A stretch of DNA of 64,000 nucleotides from Setomelanomma holmii. Lineage: Eukaryota > Ascomycota > Dothideomycetes > Pleosporales > Phaeosphaeriaceae. The notes under the pieces are model-generated. The model ran no database searches and was not told the DNA's origin. It worked only from the letters and a program-made list of their open reading frames with translations. The stretch spans positions 62,001 to 126,000 of the forward strand of contig ML978197.1 in NCBI GenBank assembly GCA_010015745.1. The letters run 5' to 3'. Made by a program: the position numbers and the translations under genes. Shown here one piece after another: positions 10,897 to 21,976 of the stretch (its first letter is position 1; each line of letters opens with the position of its first letter).

Positions 10897-12183
10897 ATGG
10901 CCGCACCCATTCCCCAATCTCACCTTTTCCGCACTATCAAGCTACTCGCACCAGGCACATATCTCTGTCTCCTACGCACATACACCTCCGCCGAAGACGA
11001 TTCGCCGTACATCAATAATCCCACTCTGGGCGCCGTTCACGACTATGCCAAGCCAGCGCATGCGCCAACAATCTCGCCTCCTCACACACTCCCTTGCCTC
11101 CACGTTGATCCAAAGCATCAAAGATAACGGCGCTTCGAAGCTTCAGGACAAGTACATCGCTCTCCTGCCCCGGCTCATCGTCGTGAAAACGTACCAGGAT
11201 CCAGACAGGATTAAGCCTGAGGTTTGATGTCCTGGACTATCTTCATCGCACGCAGCTTAGTACATTGTACATCATATCGCCCGCTCTGCGGTGCCAGTTT
11301 GCTCCCGAGACGGCATCGAGGTGGCTCATCCACGCGGCTGTTTTCGGGCCTACGCTCAAGCAATTGGGTGAGGCTGTGTCAAAGCCGGGGGCGGAGGCGT
11401 TTTACTTGAGCGCGTGGTTCAGTGCGCATGTTTTCCTCGGTGTACTCTCTGCGCTCGAGTTCTTGAGTCAGGCTGGTGTTGTGCACGGCAAGATCGCAGC
11501 CTCGAACGTTTTGCTAAGTTTGTATCCGCGCGAGGTGTGCTGGCGGTATAGAGGGTATCCAGATGTCCTTCTCGCTGGATTTTCTGGTGCGACGATGGGC
11601 CGGGATGACGATGCGGGCAATACGGCAGCAGAGGATGTCAAGGGTTTATTGGAACTCATATCGCACGTCATACTCAACTACTCCGACTCCGCGCCTTTCA
11701 TACCGCTGGCGACGATCGATGCAGTCATGACCACGGACGATCCGCTGTTGCGCATGCTGCAGAGCGTGCGGGAGATGTTGGCTGCCGCTACGCTTCCTAG
11801 TTCTCGCGCAGATCCGAGAGCGCTTTTGTGCGACGCTGGAGCAGCTTAGGGGCGAAGGGCCAGAGCACATCCCTCGGCCGTTGCTGAAGCTGTTGCATTC
11901 GGATATTGTGTCGGAGGAAGAGATGGAGCGTGCGTTGAGGGAGCCGACAGTATCGAAGTTCGAGGCTAAGAAGGAGGATTTCAGGAAGATTTTGGCTGGG
12001 GAGGCGGTGGTTATGGGTTTTGGAGGGTGTGCGGGAATGAAAACGGGCAGGGTCATAGACTTTCGATTCAATACTAAGAAGAATGACTTCTTGAGGAGGA
12101 CAGGGATGGCGGTAGATGATGAGAGCAAGGAAGGAACTGATGCGGATGGGGAAGGCGAGGATGTGGACGAGATGGAGATGTGA
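10897..12183 (+). pseudogene. Pseudokinase-like protein gene, frame broken or unusually spliced
   Basis: Coding signal runs from the ATG at 10897 to the TGA ending at 12183 through three frames. Candidate 46-base GT-AG introns at 11007-11052 and 11766-11811 restore the frame. Between them, near 11219-11223, the frame must change once more; only a 34-base intron (too short for normal splicing) or a single extra base explains this. The protein has kinase-like features: a beta-3-like lysine (IVVKTY), then a catalytic-loop position reading VVHGKIAASNVLL, where HRD has become HGK, and LAGFSG in place of DFG. Catalytic Asp and metal-binding Asp are both missing, so it would be a pseudokinase even if expressed. 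The C-terminal part ends in an acidic tail. It may be a real pseudogene, a frameshift error or a gene with a micro-intron. Confidence 0.55.
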
Positions 12184-12407
12184 GGCAAACCTTCGAGGAT
12201 GTTCGCAGTACCCGCGCTGGACAGGTCCCTGGAAGACACTTCTTGGGCAAGGATCTAGGAGAGAGAAGCGGGGGAGAGGGATGAGAAAGACGGAACAGCA
12301 AAGGGAGACAAGATACTTGGAGACGTAGTATTCTCTTCTGCCCTCACAGCGGTCAAGCTGTGACGACGCTGAGACACGCCTCCAGCCTCCATACTCTCAA
12401 CAATACG

Positions 12408-13014
12408 CTACAACCACTCTTTTGGCACTGCTCTTTCTGACCACGTCCGCTCGCTCTCCCACGCCAGCCAGTCTGATCTTGTCGTCGGCAGCAGTCCCAT
12501 ACCATTGACCTTCCAGATGCCCAAGCCGAGCATAAGCAGATTGCACAAGATGTACACAATCTTGACCAATATCAGCCTTCCTGACGTGCCTGGTGTCTCG
12601 TACGGTGCGAATGCGCGCTGTATGCCCAGCACGGCCAAAATAGGCGACTTGAAGAGTGTAAAGACCATGAAGACGGAGAAGATCTGGAGCGTGTTGCCCG
12701 TCATGTACATGCCTGGGCCAATGTTAGTGTGTGCTCGGGTCGTGGCTTCCTCAAATAAGGTATGACGCACCGAAAGCATTCATGGGCAGCTGCTTTGCGG
12801 GGGCAATGGCGACTTCCCACGCCTTCTTCATCTTGAGCGTGTCCATCTCCTCTGTCGTTGGCGGCTTTCGTGCGGTCTTCGACGATAGTGCGCGCTCCTT
12901 CTTGGTCATGGACGCCGTGTAGCCAGGCGGGTCAGAGAGCGATGCGTTCTTTGGTTTCGATGGCGGGGAGTTGAGGTCGACGACCCATTGTGGCGGGGGC
13001 GGTGTGGCAGACAT
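12408..13014 (-). CDS. EMC4: ER membrane protein complex subunit 4
   Basis: Two exons on the minus strand, 13014-12771 and 12712-12408, with a 58-base GT-AG intron, give 182 residues. The N-terminal cytosolic part is proline- and lysine-rich. The conserved core after it (MNAFGMYMTGNTLQIFS across the splice junction, then FKSPILAV) is the signature of EMC4 (DUF1077 family), followed by two hydrophobic segments around residues 100-155. EMC4 is a subunit of the ER membrane complex, which inserts tail-anchored and multi-pass membrane proteins. The gene converges with the pseudokinase-like gene (12183) and diverges from AP-1 beta (13429), with about 410 bases shared as a probable bidirectional promoter. 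Confidence 0.93.
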
Positions 13015-13428
13015 TGTGGAAGCTACCTGTTGTATGTTGGTTACAAGAAGCCTTTCGTGTGTCTTGTGGATTGATGATATGCGACGTTGGTGGTGGAGTA
13101 GCTCTCACAATCCACTCGGTCAGCCTTGGCATGCACGTTCCTCAGGGCTTCCGCAGCACCTCCGTCGAGTCTCGAAAAGTTCCCCCGAGGATGCAATAAT
13201 TCCCTCTGCTCACGTCCCTGACGACCATCGTCACCACCTCGATATGCGCGACACGATATAAGCCACCAACGAGCGAATCGCCCAATCACCACTCCCCAAT
13301 TATCCCCAGTCGCGGCAAGGAGGGGCGCTAGCCGGCAGCGAGAGAGGGGACGGTATCTGGGTGTGCTACCGCAGGCACATGCAGTGAGGCCAGCCTGCTC
13401 AGCTGCCACGCGACAAAGATAGCCCACC
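13015..13428. promoter_or_regulatory. Shared divergent promoter of EMC4 and AP-1 beta
   Basis: A 414-base gap between two start codons pointing away from each other, so it must hold both promoters. No clear TATA box or named operator was identified; the assignment rests on gene arrangement alone. Confidence 0.5.
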
Positions 13429-15885
13429 ATGAGCCAGGGCGGCCAGGATGCGAAGCTCTTCGCGAGGGTACGTCTGCTCTCTCTTTGTGCACACCACCCC
13501 AGCCGTCGCATTCACATCCAATGCACATGCACCCACCATCACCTTCCGCACGTTCTCCCTGTACCTGCCGTATCTTGATCGCAACCTGAATCCCAGGCCG
13601 CGCGCAAATGTCGCAGAGGTACACCCCTCACGCGCTACAATGCCATGATGTTTCTCTCCTACACCTTCGACAGCGGTCGCTTACAAGCTCTCCGCACTCC
13701 ACAGGGCAAGGTCGCGGAGCTCCGTCTCGAGCTGAACAGCGGCGGCAAGAAGGACAAGAACTTCTCCGCCAAGAAGACGGCCCTCAAGAAGATTGTCGCC
13801 AACATGACCATGAGCAACAATGACATGGTCGCACTCTTCCCGGACATTGTTGGCTGCATGCACATTCAGAGCCTGGAGATCAAGAAGATGTGGGTCAATG
13901 GTGTGAGCATGTAGATGGAGCGACACTGACCGCGGCAGGTGTTTCCTGTACTTGGTCAACTATGCCAGGATAAAACCCGACATTGCGCTCAAGGCACTCC
14001 CAATCATCCAAGAGGACATGCACGACAATAACCCGCTAGTACGAGCCCTCGCGCTGCGTACCATGTCCTACGTCCACGTCCGCGAATTCGTCGAAGCGAC
14101 TGTACCGCACCTGAAGAACCTCCTCAAGGACTCGGACCCATATGTTCGCAAGACGGCGGCATTCTGTGTCGCTAAGCTCTACGACCACGACAGATCTCTG
14201 GTGGAGAGCTCGGACCTGATCGACAGGCTGAATGGCATGCTAAGGGATGAGAACCCTACGGTCGTGTCGAGCGCACTGGCAGGCTTGATGGACATCTGGG
14301 AACGAAGCGAGAACATCAAGCTCACCATCGACTACGCGAGCGCCTCTAAGATTGTTTCGATCCTGCCAGACTGCTCAGAGTGGGGTCAGACGTACATTCT
14401 GGAGGCCATGATGAACTACGTTCCGCAGGACACAGCAGAAGCTGCTCTCCTCGCCGAGCGCATTTCGCCTCGCCTCTCGCATTCCAATTCCGCAGTCGTA
14501 CTAACCTGCATACGCGTCATCCTCTACCTAATGAACTACATCTCCGACCGAAAAGTAATATCTTCGCTATGTAACAAGCTCTCGCCGCCTCTCGTCACCC
14601 TTCTCTCCAAAGGCCCAGAAATACAGTACCTCGCTCTGAGGAACGCACTTCTCATCCTGCAACGGCGGCCAGATGTACTGCGAAACGACATCCGCGTCTT
14701 CTTCTGTAAATACAACGACCCCATATACGTCAAGGTCACCAAGCTCGAGCTCATTTTCATGTTGGCAACAGAGAAGAATATCAAGGAAGTGCTGACAGAA
14801 TTGGCGGAGTGAGTTTCCTAATCCTTCGACATGATATTAGTCGCTAATATGCGGATAGGTATGCCACTGAGATCGATGTCGATTTCGTCCGCAAGTCGGT
14901 ACGCGCCATCGGTAAACTCGCCATCAAGATCGCGCCGGCAGCGCAACTCTGCATTAGCACTCTTCTCCAGCTCGTCAGCACCAAAGTATCATATATCGTG
15001 CAAGAAGCAACAGTCGTCATCCGAAACATTTTCCGAAAATACCCCAACCAGTACGAGTCGATCATCTCGACGCTATGCGAAAACCTCGACTCGCTTGACG
15101 AACCTGAAGCCAAGGCGGCCATGATATGGGTCATCGGCCAATACGCAGATCGGATAGAAGACTCCGACGTGCTGCTAGAAGACTTCCTTGACTCCTTCCA
15201 AGAAGAAACGCACGAAGTGCAGCTCGCACTTCTCACCGCTACAGTCAAGCTCTTCATCCAGCGGCCGACACGCGGCTCCACACTCGTCCCTAGAGTTCTG
15301 AAATGGGCCACAGAAGAGACAGACAACCCCGATTTACGCGACCGTGGCTACATGTACTGGCGTCTCCTGTCCTCTGCGCCAGAAGAGGCAAAAAAGGTAG
15401 TCATGGGTGAAAAGCCACCGATCACAGCAGAAGAGTCAGAGAAACTGGACCCCAGCACACTAGAGGAAATGTGTCTCAATGTCGGCACACTTGCGACTGT
15501 GTATCTCAAACCAGTAAACCAAGTCTTCCGCAGCGCGCGTCCAAGAAGATTACAGGAGAGTCCTGCATTGCAAAGGCACGAACTTCCCACGGTCAAAGCG
15601 GCGCAACAAGCGCGAGAACGTGCAGCTGCTGATCGCTCGAGACTCGACACCACGACAAACGGCAATGGGTCACTGAGCCCGACGAATGGGAATGGCATGG
15701 CGGCCGCGGTCAGCGATGCAGACATGTACTTTGCTAGCGTGGGGCGGCAAAGTACGTTTGGCGGTAGTCCTGTGAATGCAGATCAAGCTGGTATAGGTGG
15801 AGGGTGGGTCGTCAATCAGAACGAGCCGCAGCACATGGTGTTGAGTGGTGGCGCTGGAGACGGAAATCAAGATTTACTACTGTAG
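13429..15885 (+). CDS. AP-1 adaptor complex beta subunit (beta-adaptin)
   Basis: Four exons: 13429-13467, 13705-13889, 13939-14808 and 14859-15885, with GT-AG introns of 237, 49 and 50 bases, giving 706 residues. The first exon encodes only MSQGGQDAKLFAR, which joins directly to GKVAELRLELNSGGKKDK, the canonical beta-adaptin start. The adaptin trunk of HEAT-like repeats fills about residues 20-570 (LVNYARIKPDIALKALP, DPYVRKTAAFCVAKLY, QEATVVIRNIFRKYP). A low-complexity hinge follows and there is no recognisable C-terminal ear, as in yeast Apl2. AP-1 sorts clathrin-coated cargo between trans-Golgi and endosomes. The protein is the usual fungal length and all frames join cleanly. The yeast counterpart is APL2. 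Confidence 0.94.
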
Positions 15886-16424
15886 ATGAGCATGAGTGAT
15901 GGTACGTTGAATACACAAGTCGGGTTGGGTGTGTCATTAATATCTTGAAGTCAATCGTGAGGCGATGTTGTGAAGTAGACGCGGACTTGTATGCACCAAG
16001 GCAGCGGACCTTGGGTATTTCTGCAGCCGCCATAGGCAGGCTAGTTAGTCGACATGTCACGCCCGCTCCAAGCTGACCTTAAGCTCTGCTTAGTCTCTCT
16101 CTGGGAACGGGTAGTCCGAGTAAGCGGACAGCGTGTAAGCTGACGAGTTGGGACGCCTGACTGTAAACCAGGCTAGACCACATTTGGGTCGCGCTGGATC
16201 GTGGATTTCCAGATTGGGACATTGCTGGATACAGTCTTGTTTCGCAGCATGGACTCTTATTCGGGCAGATATAAAGCGCTGGTAAACCCACTAACGAGAG
16301 ACACACTTCGATTTCAATTTTTCACTTGTCCTACTTCAACTTGACTCACATTGCCCCCTTTACCTACCTACCTACCTACCTACCTACCAATCATCTTAAT
16401 TGTCTGTCTGTTCGATACACCATC
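15886..16424. other. Intergenic, includes esterase leader
   Basis: No gene seen. The right third is pyrimidine-rich and contains the TACC tandem repeat described separately, directly before the esterase start codon. Confidence 0.5.
16361..16388 (+). repeat. TACC tetranucleotide tandem repeat
   Basis: Seven uninterrupted TACC units, about 37 bases before the ATG of the HSL-type esterase, probably in its 5' untranslated leader. Such tracts vary in length between strains. Confidence 0.9.
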
Positions 16425-17699
16425 ATGGACTCGCAGTCGTGGAAAGAATACAGCAAGCCCGACCAAGAGTTGCAAGCTGTCAGTTCTCATCTACAAATCC
16501 TGCCTTTTTTCCCGGCGCATTGACGTTTGAGTATCATCCTGATGTTTACAGATTCTCAAAGCTGTGGCGCCAATCCCTTCGTTTGCAGAGTTCGGCACAG
16601 CCCAACACCTCCGGGAAAGCATAAGTACACAAATTGGCGCCCTAGTCACCGCCGGTATCATCGTGCCCGTTGACTGGTCTACCTGCTCCAAATCCTCCCT
16701 CGCCATCCCGACCCGCGACAACGCAGCTTTACGTGCCGTTCTCTATCGCCCCAACGAGACGTCGTCTGGGCCGCTGTTTGTGTACTTCCACGGCGGCGGG
16801 TGGACGTTTGGATTCCCCGAGGCTGGCGAGAGTTATTTTGAGGGGTTGGTTAAAGAAATGGGTGTGTGTGTTGTGAGTGTAGCGTACAGGCTTGCGCCGG
16901 AACATGTATTTCCTGTTACGGTGGAGGATGCGATTGATACTGTTAGATGGGTAATCCAACTCTCTCCCCTCAGATTTTGGGTTTTGGCGAGCTGATACGA
17001 AGGCTAGTGCGCGAAGAATGCTGGCACATTGGGTGCAGATGTGTCCAGAGGATTCATTCTAGCTGGCACGAGCGCGGGAGGGTGTCTGGCTGCTGTTGCG
17101 GCGCATCAAGCTGTTGACGATGCTTTATACCCGAAGATAAGTGGCGTCGTGTTGATGAGTCCGAATTTACTGCATCATGATGCTGTGCCGGAGCAGTGGA
17201 TGGCGCATTACCAAAGCTATGAAGAGCACAAGGATGCGGTGATTCTGGATCGTAAGGGCATGGATTTCTTCGATGGTATGTACAGTGCAACTAGGCGGGA
17301 GAAACGGGAGAAGAAAAAGCTGAGCATGGATGCTAATGAGATGCAGAACAGTACAAACCAGACCCCAAGTCGCCGTTGGCGAGCCCGTTGCTTTGGCCAA
17401 GTCATAAGGGCCAGCCAAAGACGTATTTGCAGGTCACTGGGTAGGTCATTATTCCTCATCTGCAGCTCCAGTTACGATTCACATTACTGACTTCAGCGAT
17501 ATATAGAGCTGATCCGCTTCGCGATGAAGCCTTGATTTACGAACATGTGCTCAGGGGAGCTGGGGTGGAGACGAAGATGGATGTGTTCGCAGGGATTCCG
17601 CATGGCGGGCCAGATATGTTTCCCATGCATTCTTGCGCGAAGAAGGCTGTGGAGGGAGTGAAGAAGGGGGTGGAGTGGATCTTGGAGAAGGGGAACTGA
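16425..17699 (+). CDS. HSL-type alpha/beta hydrolase (esterase/lipase)
   Basis: Five exons: 16425-16478, 16552-16950, 17008-17275, 17347-17440 and 17507-17699; introns of 73, 57, 71 and 66 bases; product 335 residues. The hormone-sensitive-lipase signature is complete: oxyanion-hole HGGGW, nucleophile elbow GTSAGG, the acid in ADPLRDE, and the histidine in IPHGGPDMF, with SVAYRLAPEH typical of the family. No signal peptide is seen, so it is probably intracellular. Members hydrolyse carboxylic esters of small to medium acyl groups; the substrate here is unknown. Every intron has a good donor and the joined frame has no stop. The first intron falls after only 18 codons. Confidence 0.9.
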
Positions 17700-18394
17700 G
17701 GAGAAAGAGTTGAGAGGGATGCAACCAGTGAGGTTCTGAGGAGGAACTCGGGTGCGAAGACTTAGATGATGTAGAGAATTAGGTTGCGAGCGTCTTTCGA
17801 CTGAAGAATTTACCGCAGCTTGTCGTGACCAATGGGTCATAGCTGAAGGCTCTCGCGCATGCCCTCCAAGCCAGTGACGAACTTATCAGTCAGTGTAGTC
17901 CTCTCAGCATCCACACTCTCTTTACAATTGATTTCTTGAAGTCGCGCGTATGCTTCTCGCAGCTCTTGCCGACACATGTTGGAATGCGGGCTACGGTATC
18001 CCACACGAGCTGGAGATGTGCGGTACCTTGAACGGAGAATGAGGTCGAGGGTGTTAGATGTTGCGAGCAGTTGAGACGGTTCCAACCAGATGTGCGGCTT
18101 AGCAGCCATTTCATGATTTCGCTGTTTATCACGATCATCTGCGAGCATGCGTCATGTGCTTGTGTGATAGCAGATCAGCTGAAACATGTCTTGGAGTGGT
18201 GGTCGTGAGTGGCAAAGGTCAGCCCTGCGCAACGGCGGCTCGCTTAGGTGCATTGAGTGAACCCTGATTCCCTGTTCCCCAGCAACAAGACGCCGTCATA
18301 GCGGGCACCTTTCTTTCACCACCAAGACAACGACAAGAGACATTCACTGCAGAACAGCGAGACACGTGTCGCCACGCGACCAGACACGGTCAGG
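17700..18394. other. Intergenic, one doubtful open frame
   Basis: A 103-codon minus-strand frame at 17837-18148 has a Glu/Arg-rich, helix-compatible end but no known domain and no clear supporting signals; I do not call it a gene. The right end is the promoter and leader of the deacetylase gene. Confidence 0.45.
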
Positions 18395-21300
18395 ATGCAG
18401 AACAATCAGCATCAACACGCGCCGCCCACGGGCAGCAATACTCCCCGCGCGGCGCGACAAACAAACAGTGACGCGAACCTCCTTTCACACCCTCTGAAGC
18501 GTCTCTCGCTCCACACGGCTGCAAACACGGCCCTCCCGCAGTCGCCTGGCCTGCATTCGCCTAGAAATGCCGCTGAGCCCCGCCAAACACCATCGTCACC
18601 CAGTCTGGCACCCAACGCGATCCGTCGCAGCTCCAGCGTTGTCAGTCTGAGCCGCTCTTCCTCCCCCGCACTGGTTAGGAAGTCATCGACATCCTCACTC
18701 CGCGGCGACGTGCCTCCTTCCCCACGCGGACCCTCTCGGCGGTCCTCTTTCGTCCCCAATATGCCCTCGCCGATCGGGGCGAAGAGCCCGCTGCAACCCC
18801 CACCAGAAGAGAAGCTGCCGCTGCGCGCATGCGATGTGGCCGAGGAGTACTTCAAGAAAGAGCTGGCGCGCCATGAGGGTATGGCAGGCGCCGCCAATGC
18901 AGGCACTATCGTCATCGTTCACGACCAGTGCTACAGCCACCGCTTCTCCAGACCCAAAACACCAAAGGGCACGCTCAGTTTGATTATGGAGCGGCCAGAG
19001 AGGATACTCGCAAGCGTGCTGGGCATATCAGCAGCCTATGTGCGACTGGGCGACCGCCATAGCGAGGGCAACCACCCACCACACCCTCACCACAACCCCC
19101 CGGAGCGTATACCGTTCAAGATTCGCAAGACTTCGCGCATGGTGGACATTACGTCACAAGTCGTGACCAACGTGCATGGGACGAAATGGATGGGCGAACT
19201 CAAGTCATTGTGCGACAATGCGGAACGCAAGCTAGCATCAACAGGGAAAGAGCTGGCTCGTGATGCGCCCTGTATTCCAGGACAGGCACCGCAGAAGGAG
19301 CTGCACGCCGGCGATCTCTACTTGTGTGCGGAATCGATGAACGCTTTTCAGGGTGCGCTCGGAGGTGTCCTGGATGCAGTCGATGCCGTCTTTCAGGGCT
19401 CGAGCATGAGCAACGGACCTTCACGAGCTTTTGTCTGTATTCGCCCGCCAGGCCATCATTGCTCAGACGATTGGCCCTCAGGCTTTTGTTGGCTGAACAA
19501 TGTCCATGTTGGTATCGAGCACGCCATGATGCAGTACGGGCTCACGCACGCAGCCATCATTGACTTCGATTTGCATCATGGAGACGGTTCGCAGGCCATC
19601 ACTTGGGCGCGCAACAAGAAAGTCCAGGGTATGTCAAAGAACACGCCGAACTCAAAGAAAACATCGATTGGCTACTTTAGCTTGCACGACATCAATTCGT
19701 ATCCATGCGAGGATGGCGACGACGACAAGGTGCAGGCCGCCAGTCTGTGTATCGATAATGCTCACGGACAATCGATCTGGAACGTGCATCTACAGTCTTG
19801 GAAGACCCCAGAGGAATTCTGGAGGATCTATGAAGCAAAGTACATGGTGCTACTCGATAAGACGCGACAATATCTCAAATTCCACACAAATCGCTTGCGA
19901 GCATCGCCCAACCACCCTGCGCCTAAGGCCGCCATCTTTCTCTCCGCCGGCTTTGATGCGAGCGAGCATGAGACAGCTGGTATGCAGCGCCACTCCGTCA
20001 ACGTACCGACCGAGTTCTACGCTCGGTTCACACGAGATGTCGTCCATCTTGCCGAAGAGGAGGGCACAGGAGTGGCCGGCCGCGTCATCTCAGTCCTCGA
20101 GGGTGGCTACAGCGATCGGGCACTGGCGAGTGGCGTCATGAGCCACCTTAGTGGACTTTGTGACGGCCAAGTTTGGAACGATCCTAAGCCTTCAAAAGGG
20201 CTAGCGTTCGACATGCACCAACGACTCGGCAGGCTGAGTGTGCACGATGAGGACGAGCCAATGCAATCAGTCGAAGCAGAGCCCACGCCTGTCAGCTATG
20301 ATCCATTCTGGTGGCATTCGACTCAACTGAGCGAATTGGAGAACCTTGTGAATCCTCCACCAGCAGTAGCCCCTAGGAAACCCAAGGCTGATAAAGCTGC
20401 GCACTTCTCATCTCCAACCCAGTCTTTCACCGCAAAAGTCGTCGATCCAACGAAGCTCTCACGCAGTCTATCTGCAAAGTATGCGTCTAGTCCGTCTCGA
20501 GCCCCAACGCCACCTCCACCAGATGTCGATTGGGCGACTGCAGCGCACTCGTTGAGCCAGCTCTTGATCCCTTCAGACAGGCAGACCCGCAGCCATAAGC
20601 CAGAGGATCTCGCCGAGCCAAAAGTGAAGAAGGAGAAACCAACGGCGCCCGCCTTAAACTCTGTACACCTAGATCCTTCAGGTAGACAGCTTCGTGGGCG
20701 AAAGGCCGTTGCCACATATACAGACCCTGCCTCAGATGAGGAGAAGGCATCTGTACGTGCAGAATCACGAGCCAACAGGCGCAAAACCATCGCAGACTTT
20801 CCACTCGCCACGACTGAGGCTCGCGCACCAAGTCGCTCAGTGTCTCGCCGCATGAGTATCGCTTCTAGCGTGTCTTCCATTGGCGATAGGAGCGTCAGTC
20901 GCGAGCCCAGCGTGTCTTCTAGGAGACGCAGCGTAGCGCCTGCTGCAGCTCCCATGAATGGCGTTGCTGTCAAGAAAGCTCGTGCCCCGACCACCGCCGC
21001 TGCTGCTCGAACAGCTCAGCGTCCGCCCGTACCGCGCATTCCGTCAAACTATGCAAGCAAGACAGCTGCCAAAGGCAAGGAGAACGACGACATGGACTCC
21101 TTGACCTCAGGGCTGAAGCGCATCACCCTGAAGCTGCCATCGAAAGAAGAGTACGAGGCTAGAGAGCGAAAAAAGGAAGAGAAGCAGAAAGCTGCTGAGG
21201 CATCAAAGAGAGCTCCAGTGAAGACTGCAACTAGGAGACCCGCGGCACCGCGTACCACTGCCACCAAGACGGCCCTCAAGCCCACTACAGCGAAGAAGGG

Positions 21301-21976
21301 CCCGGGACGTCCACCGAAGTCGTCGAAGCCTGCGTCACCAGTCGAGCCCGTGACCACAGTTCCAACGCCTGAACCACCGCAGCTCCAAAGTGCAGTAGAG
21401 GCTCCTTTGGTCCAGCCTCAGCCTGTCCAGCCTGAAGCTGTATCCAATCTAGTGCAGCCACAAGACACACCTGCCGCGCCAGAGCGTCTCTCAAGCGACC
21501 GTCGCACATCTACTGGCATGAACGAGGTTCCCACAGAGGACACGCCGATTGAGCAGCTTCGCGAGCAGCTCCCTAAACCATCTTTCATCACGGTCACTGA
21601 ACCAGTGCAGAACATCGCTCCGCCTCCGCGCGCTGATACTCCACCGCCGCCTCCTCCCACAAGCATGCCTGACTTCGTCAACTATACCACTCAGTCATTC
21701 AGTACTTCAGAGAGTGGCCCTGGAGTTGAGGGTACGAAGCCATCTGCACCTTTACAATGGCTACCTCCGCACACGGAATCGGCCCCTGCTTCGTCGACGG
21801 GATCTCGACCAATGTCGCCAGCGAGCAAGAGGCAGGATCTACCGACCTTCTCAGCCAATGGCATGATTCCGTTCGCACCAACCTCGAATGCTGGACATCA
21901 AGGTGGACCCGCAACCGTGAAGGATGAGAACAACAGACAGGATCTATGGGAGATCCCGGATACGCCTGCGCGCTAG
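18395..21976 (+). CDS. Hos3-like histone deacetylase
   Basis: A single-exon protein of 1,193 residues. A Ser/Pro-rich N terminus (1-140) is followed by a class II-like zinc deacetylase domain (about 145-620). Visible active-site blocks are RPPGHH (near 350), FCWLNNV, DFDLHHGDG (near 389), SAGFDASEHE (near 517) and LEGGYS, so the charge-relay histidines and zinc ligands are present. The opening of the domain and the HHCSDDWPSGFC block are characteristic of the fungal Hos3 group. The C-terminal half is disordered, rich in Ser, Pro, Lys and Ala, and contains an AT-hook-like KKGPGRPPKSS motif near residue 968 plus many Arg/Ser-rich tracts. It should remove acetyl groups from lysines on histones or other proteins; location could be nuclear or bud/septum-associated as for yeast Hos3. 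No intron or frame break is visible. Confidence 0.93.
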   Translation: MQNNQHQHAPPTGSNTPRAARQTNSDANLLSHPLKRLSLHTAANTALPQSPGLHSPRNAAEPRQTPSSPSLAPNAIRRSSSVVSLSRSSSPALVRKSSTSSLRGDVPPSPRGPSRRSSFVPNMPSPIGAKSPLQPPPEEKLPLRACDVAEEYFKKELARHEGMAGAANAGTIVIVHDQCYSHRFSRPKTPKGTLSLIMERPERILASVLGISAAYVRLGDRHSEGNHPPHPHHNPPERIPFKIRKTSRMVDITSQVVTNVHGTKWMGELKSLCDNAERKLASTGKELARDAPCIPGQAPQKELHAGDLYLCAESMNAFQGALGGVLDAVDAVFQGSSMSNGPSRAFVCIRPPGHHCSDDWPSGFCWLNNVHVGIEHAMMQYGLTHAAIIDFDLHHGDGSQAITWARNKKVQGMSKNTPNSKKTSIGYFSLHDINSYPCEDGDDDKVQAASLCIDNAHGQSIWNVHLQSWKTPEEFWRIYEAKYMVLLDKTRQYLKFHTNRLRASPNHPAPKAAIFLSAGFDASEHETAGMQRHSVNVPTEFYARFTRDVVHLAEEEGTGVAGRVISVLEGGYSDRALASGVMSHLSGLCDGQVWNDPKPSKGLAFDMHQRLGRLSVHDEDEPMQSVEAEPTPVSYDPFWWHSTQLSELENLVNPPPAVAPRKPKADKAAHFSSPTQSFTAKVVDPTKLSRSLSAKYASSPSRAPTPPPPDVDWATAAHSLSQLLIPSDRQTRSHKPEDLAEPKVKKEKPTAPALNSVHLDPSGRQLRGRKAVATYTDPASDEEKASVRAESRANRRKTIADFPLATTEARAPSRSVSRRMSIASSVSSIGDRSVSREPSVSSRRRSVAPAAAPMNGVAVKKARAPTTAAAARTAQRPPVPRIPSNYASKTAAKGKENDDMDSLTSGLKRITLKLPSKEEYEARERKKEEKQKAAEASKRAPVKTATRRPAAPRTTATKTALKPTTAKKGPGRPPKSSKPASPVEPVTTVPTPEPPQLQSAVEAPLVQPQPVQPEAVSNLVQPQDTPAAPERLSSDRRTSTGMNEVPTEDTPIEQLREQLPKPSFITVTEPVQNIAPPPRADTPPPPPPTSMPDFVNYTTQSFSTSESGPGVEGTKPSAPLQWLPPHTESAPASSTGSRPMSPASKRQDLPTFSANGMIPFAPTSNAGHQGGPATVKDENNRQDLWEIPDTPAR

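Noticed and set aside
13645..13704. Alternative AP-1 beta start inside its first intron
   Set aside because: The frame runs into exon 2, but the spliced first exon gives the canonical adaptin N terminus, so the intron reading is preferred.
17837..18148. 103-codon minus-strand frame after the esterase gene
   Set aside because: Helix-like end but no known domain; not enough support to call a gene.
20323..20994. 223-codon frame antisense to the deacetylase
   Set aside because: Composition mirrors the sense Ser/Pro-rich tail; a coding shadow.
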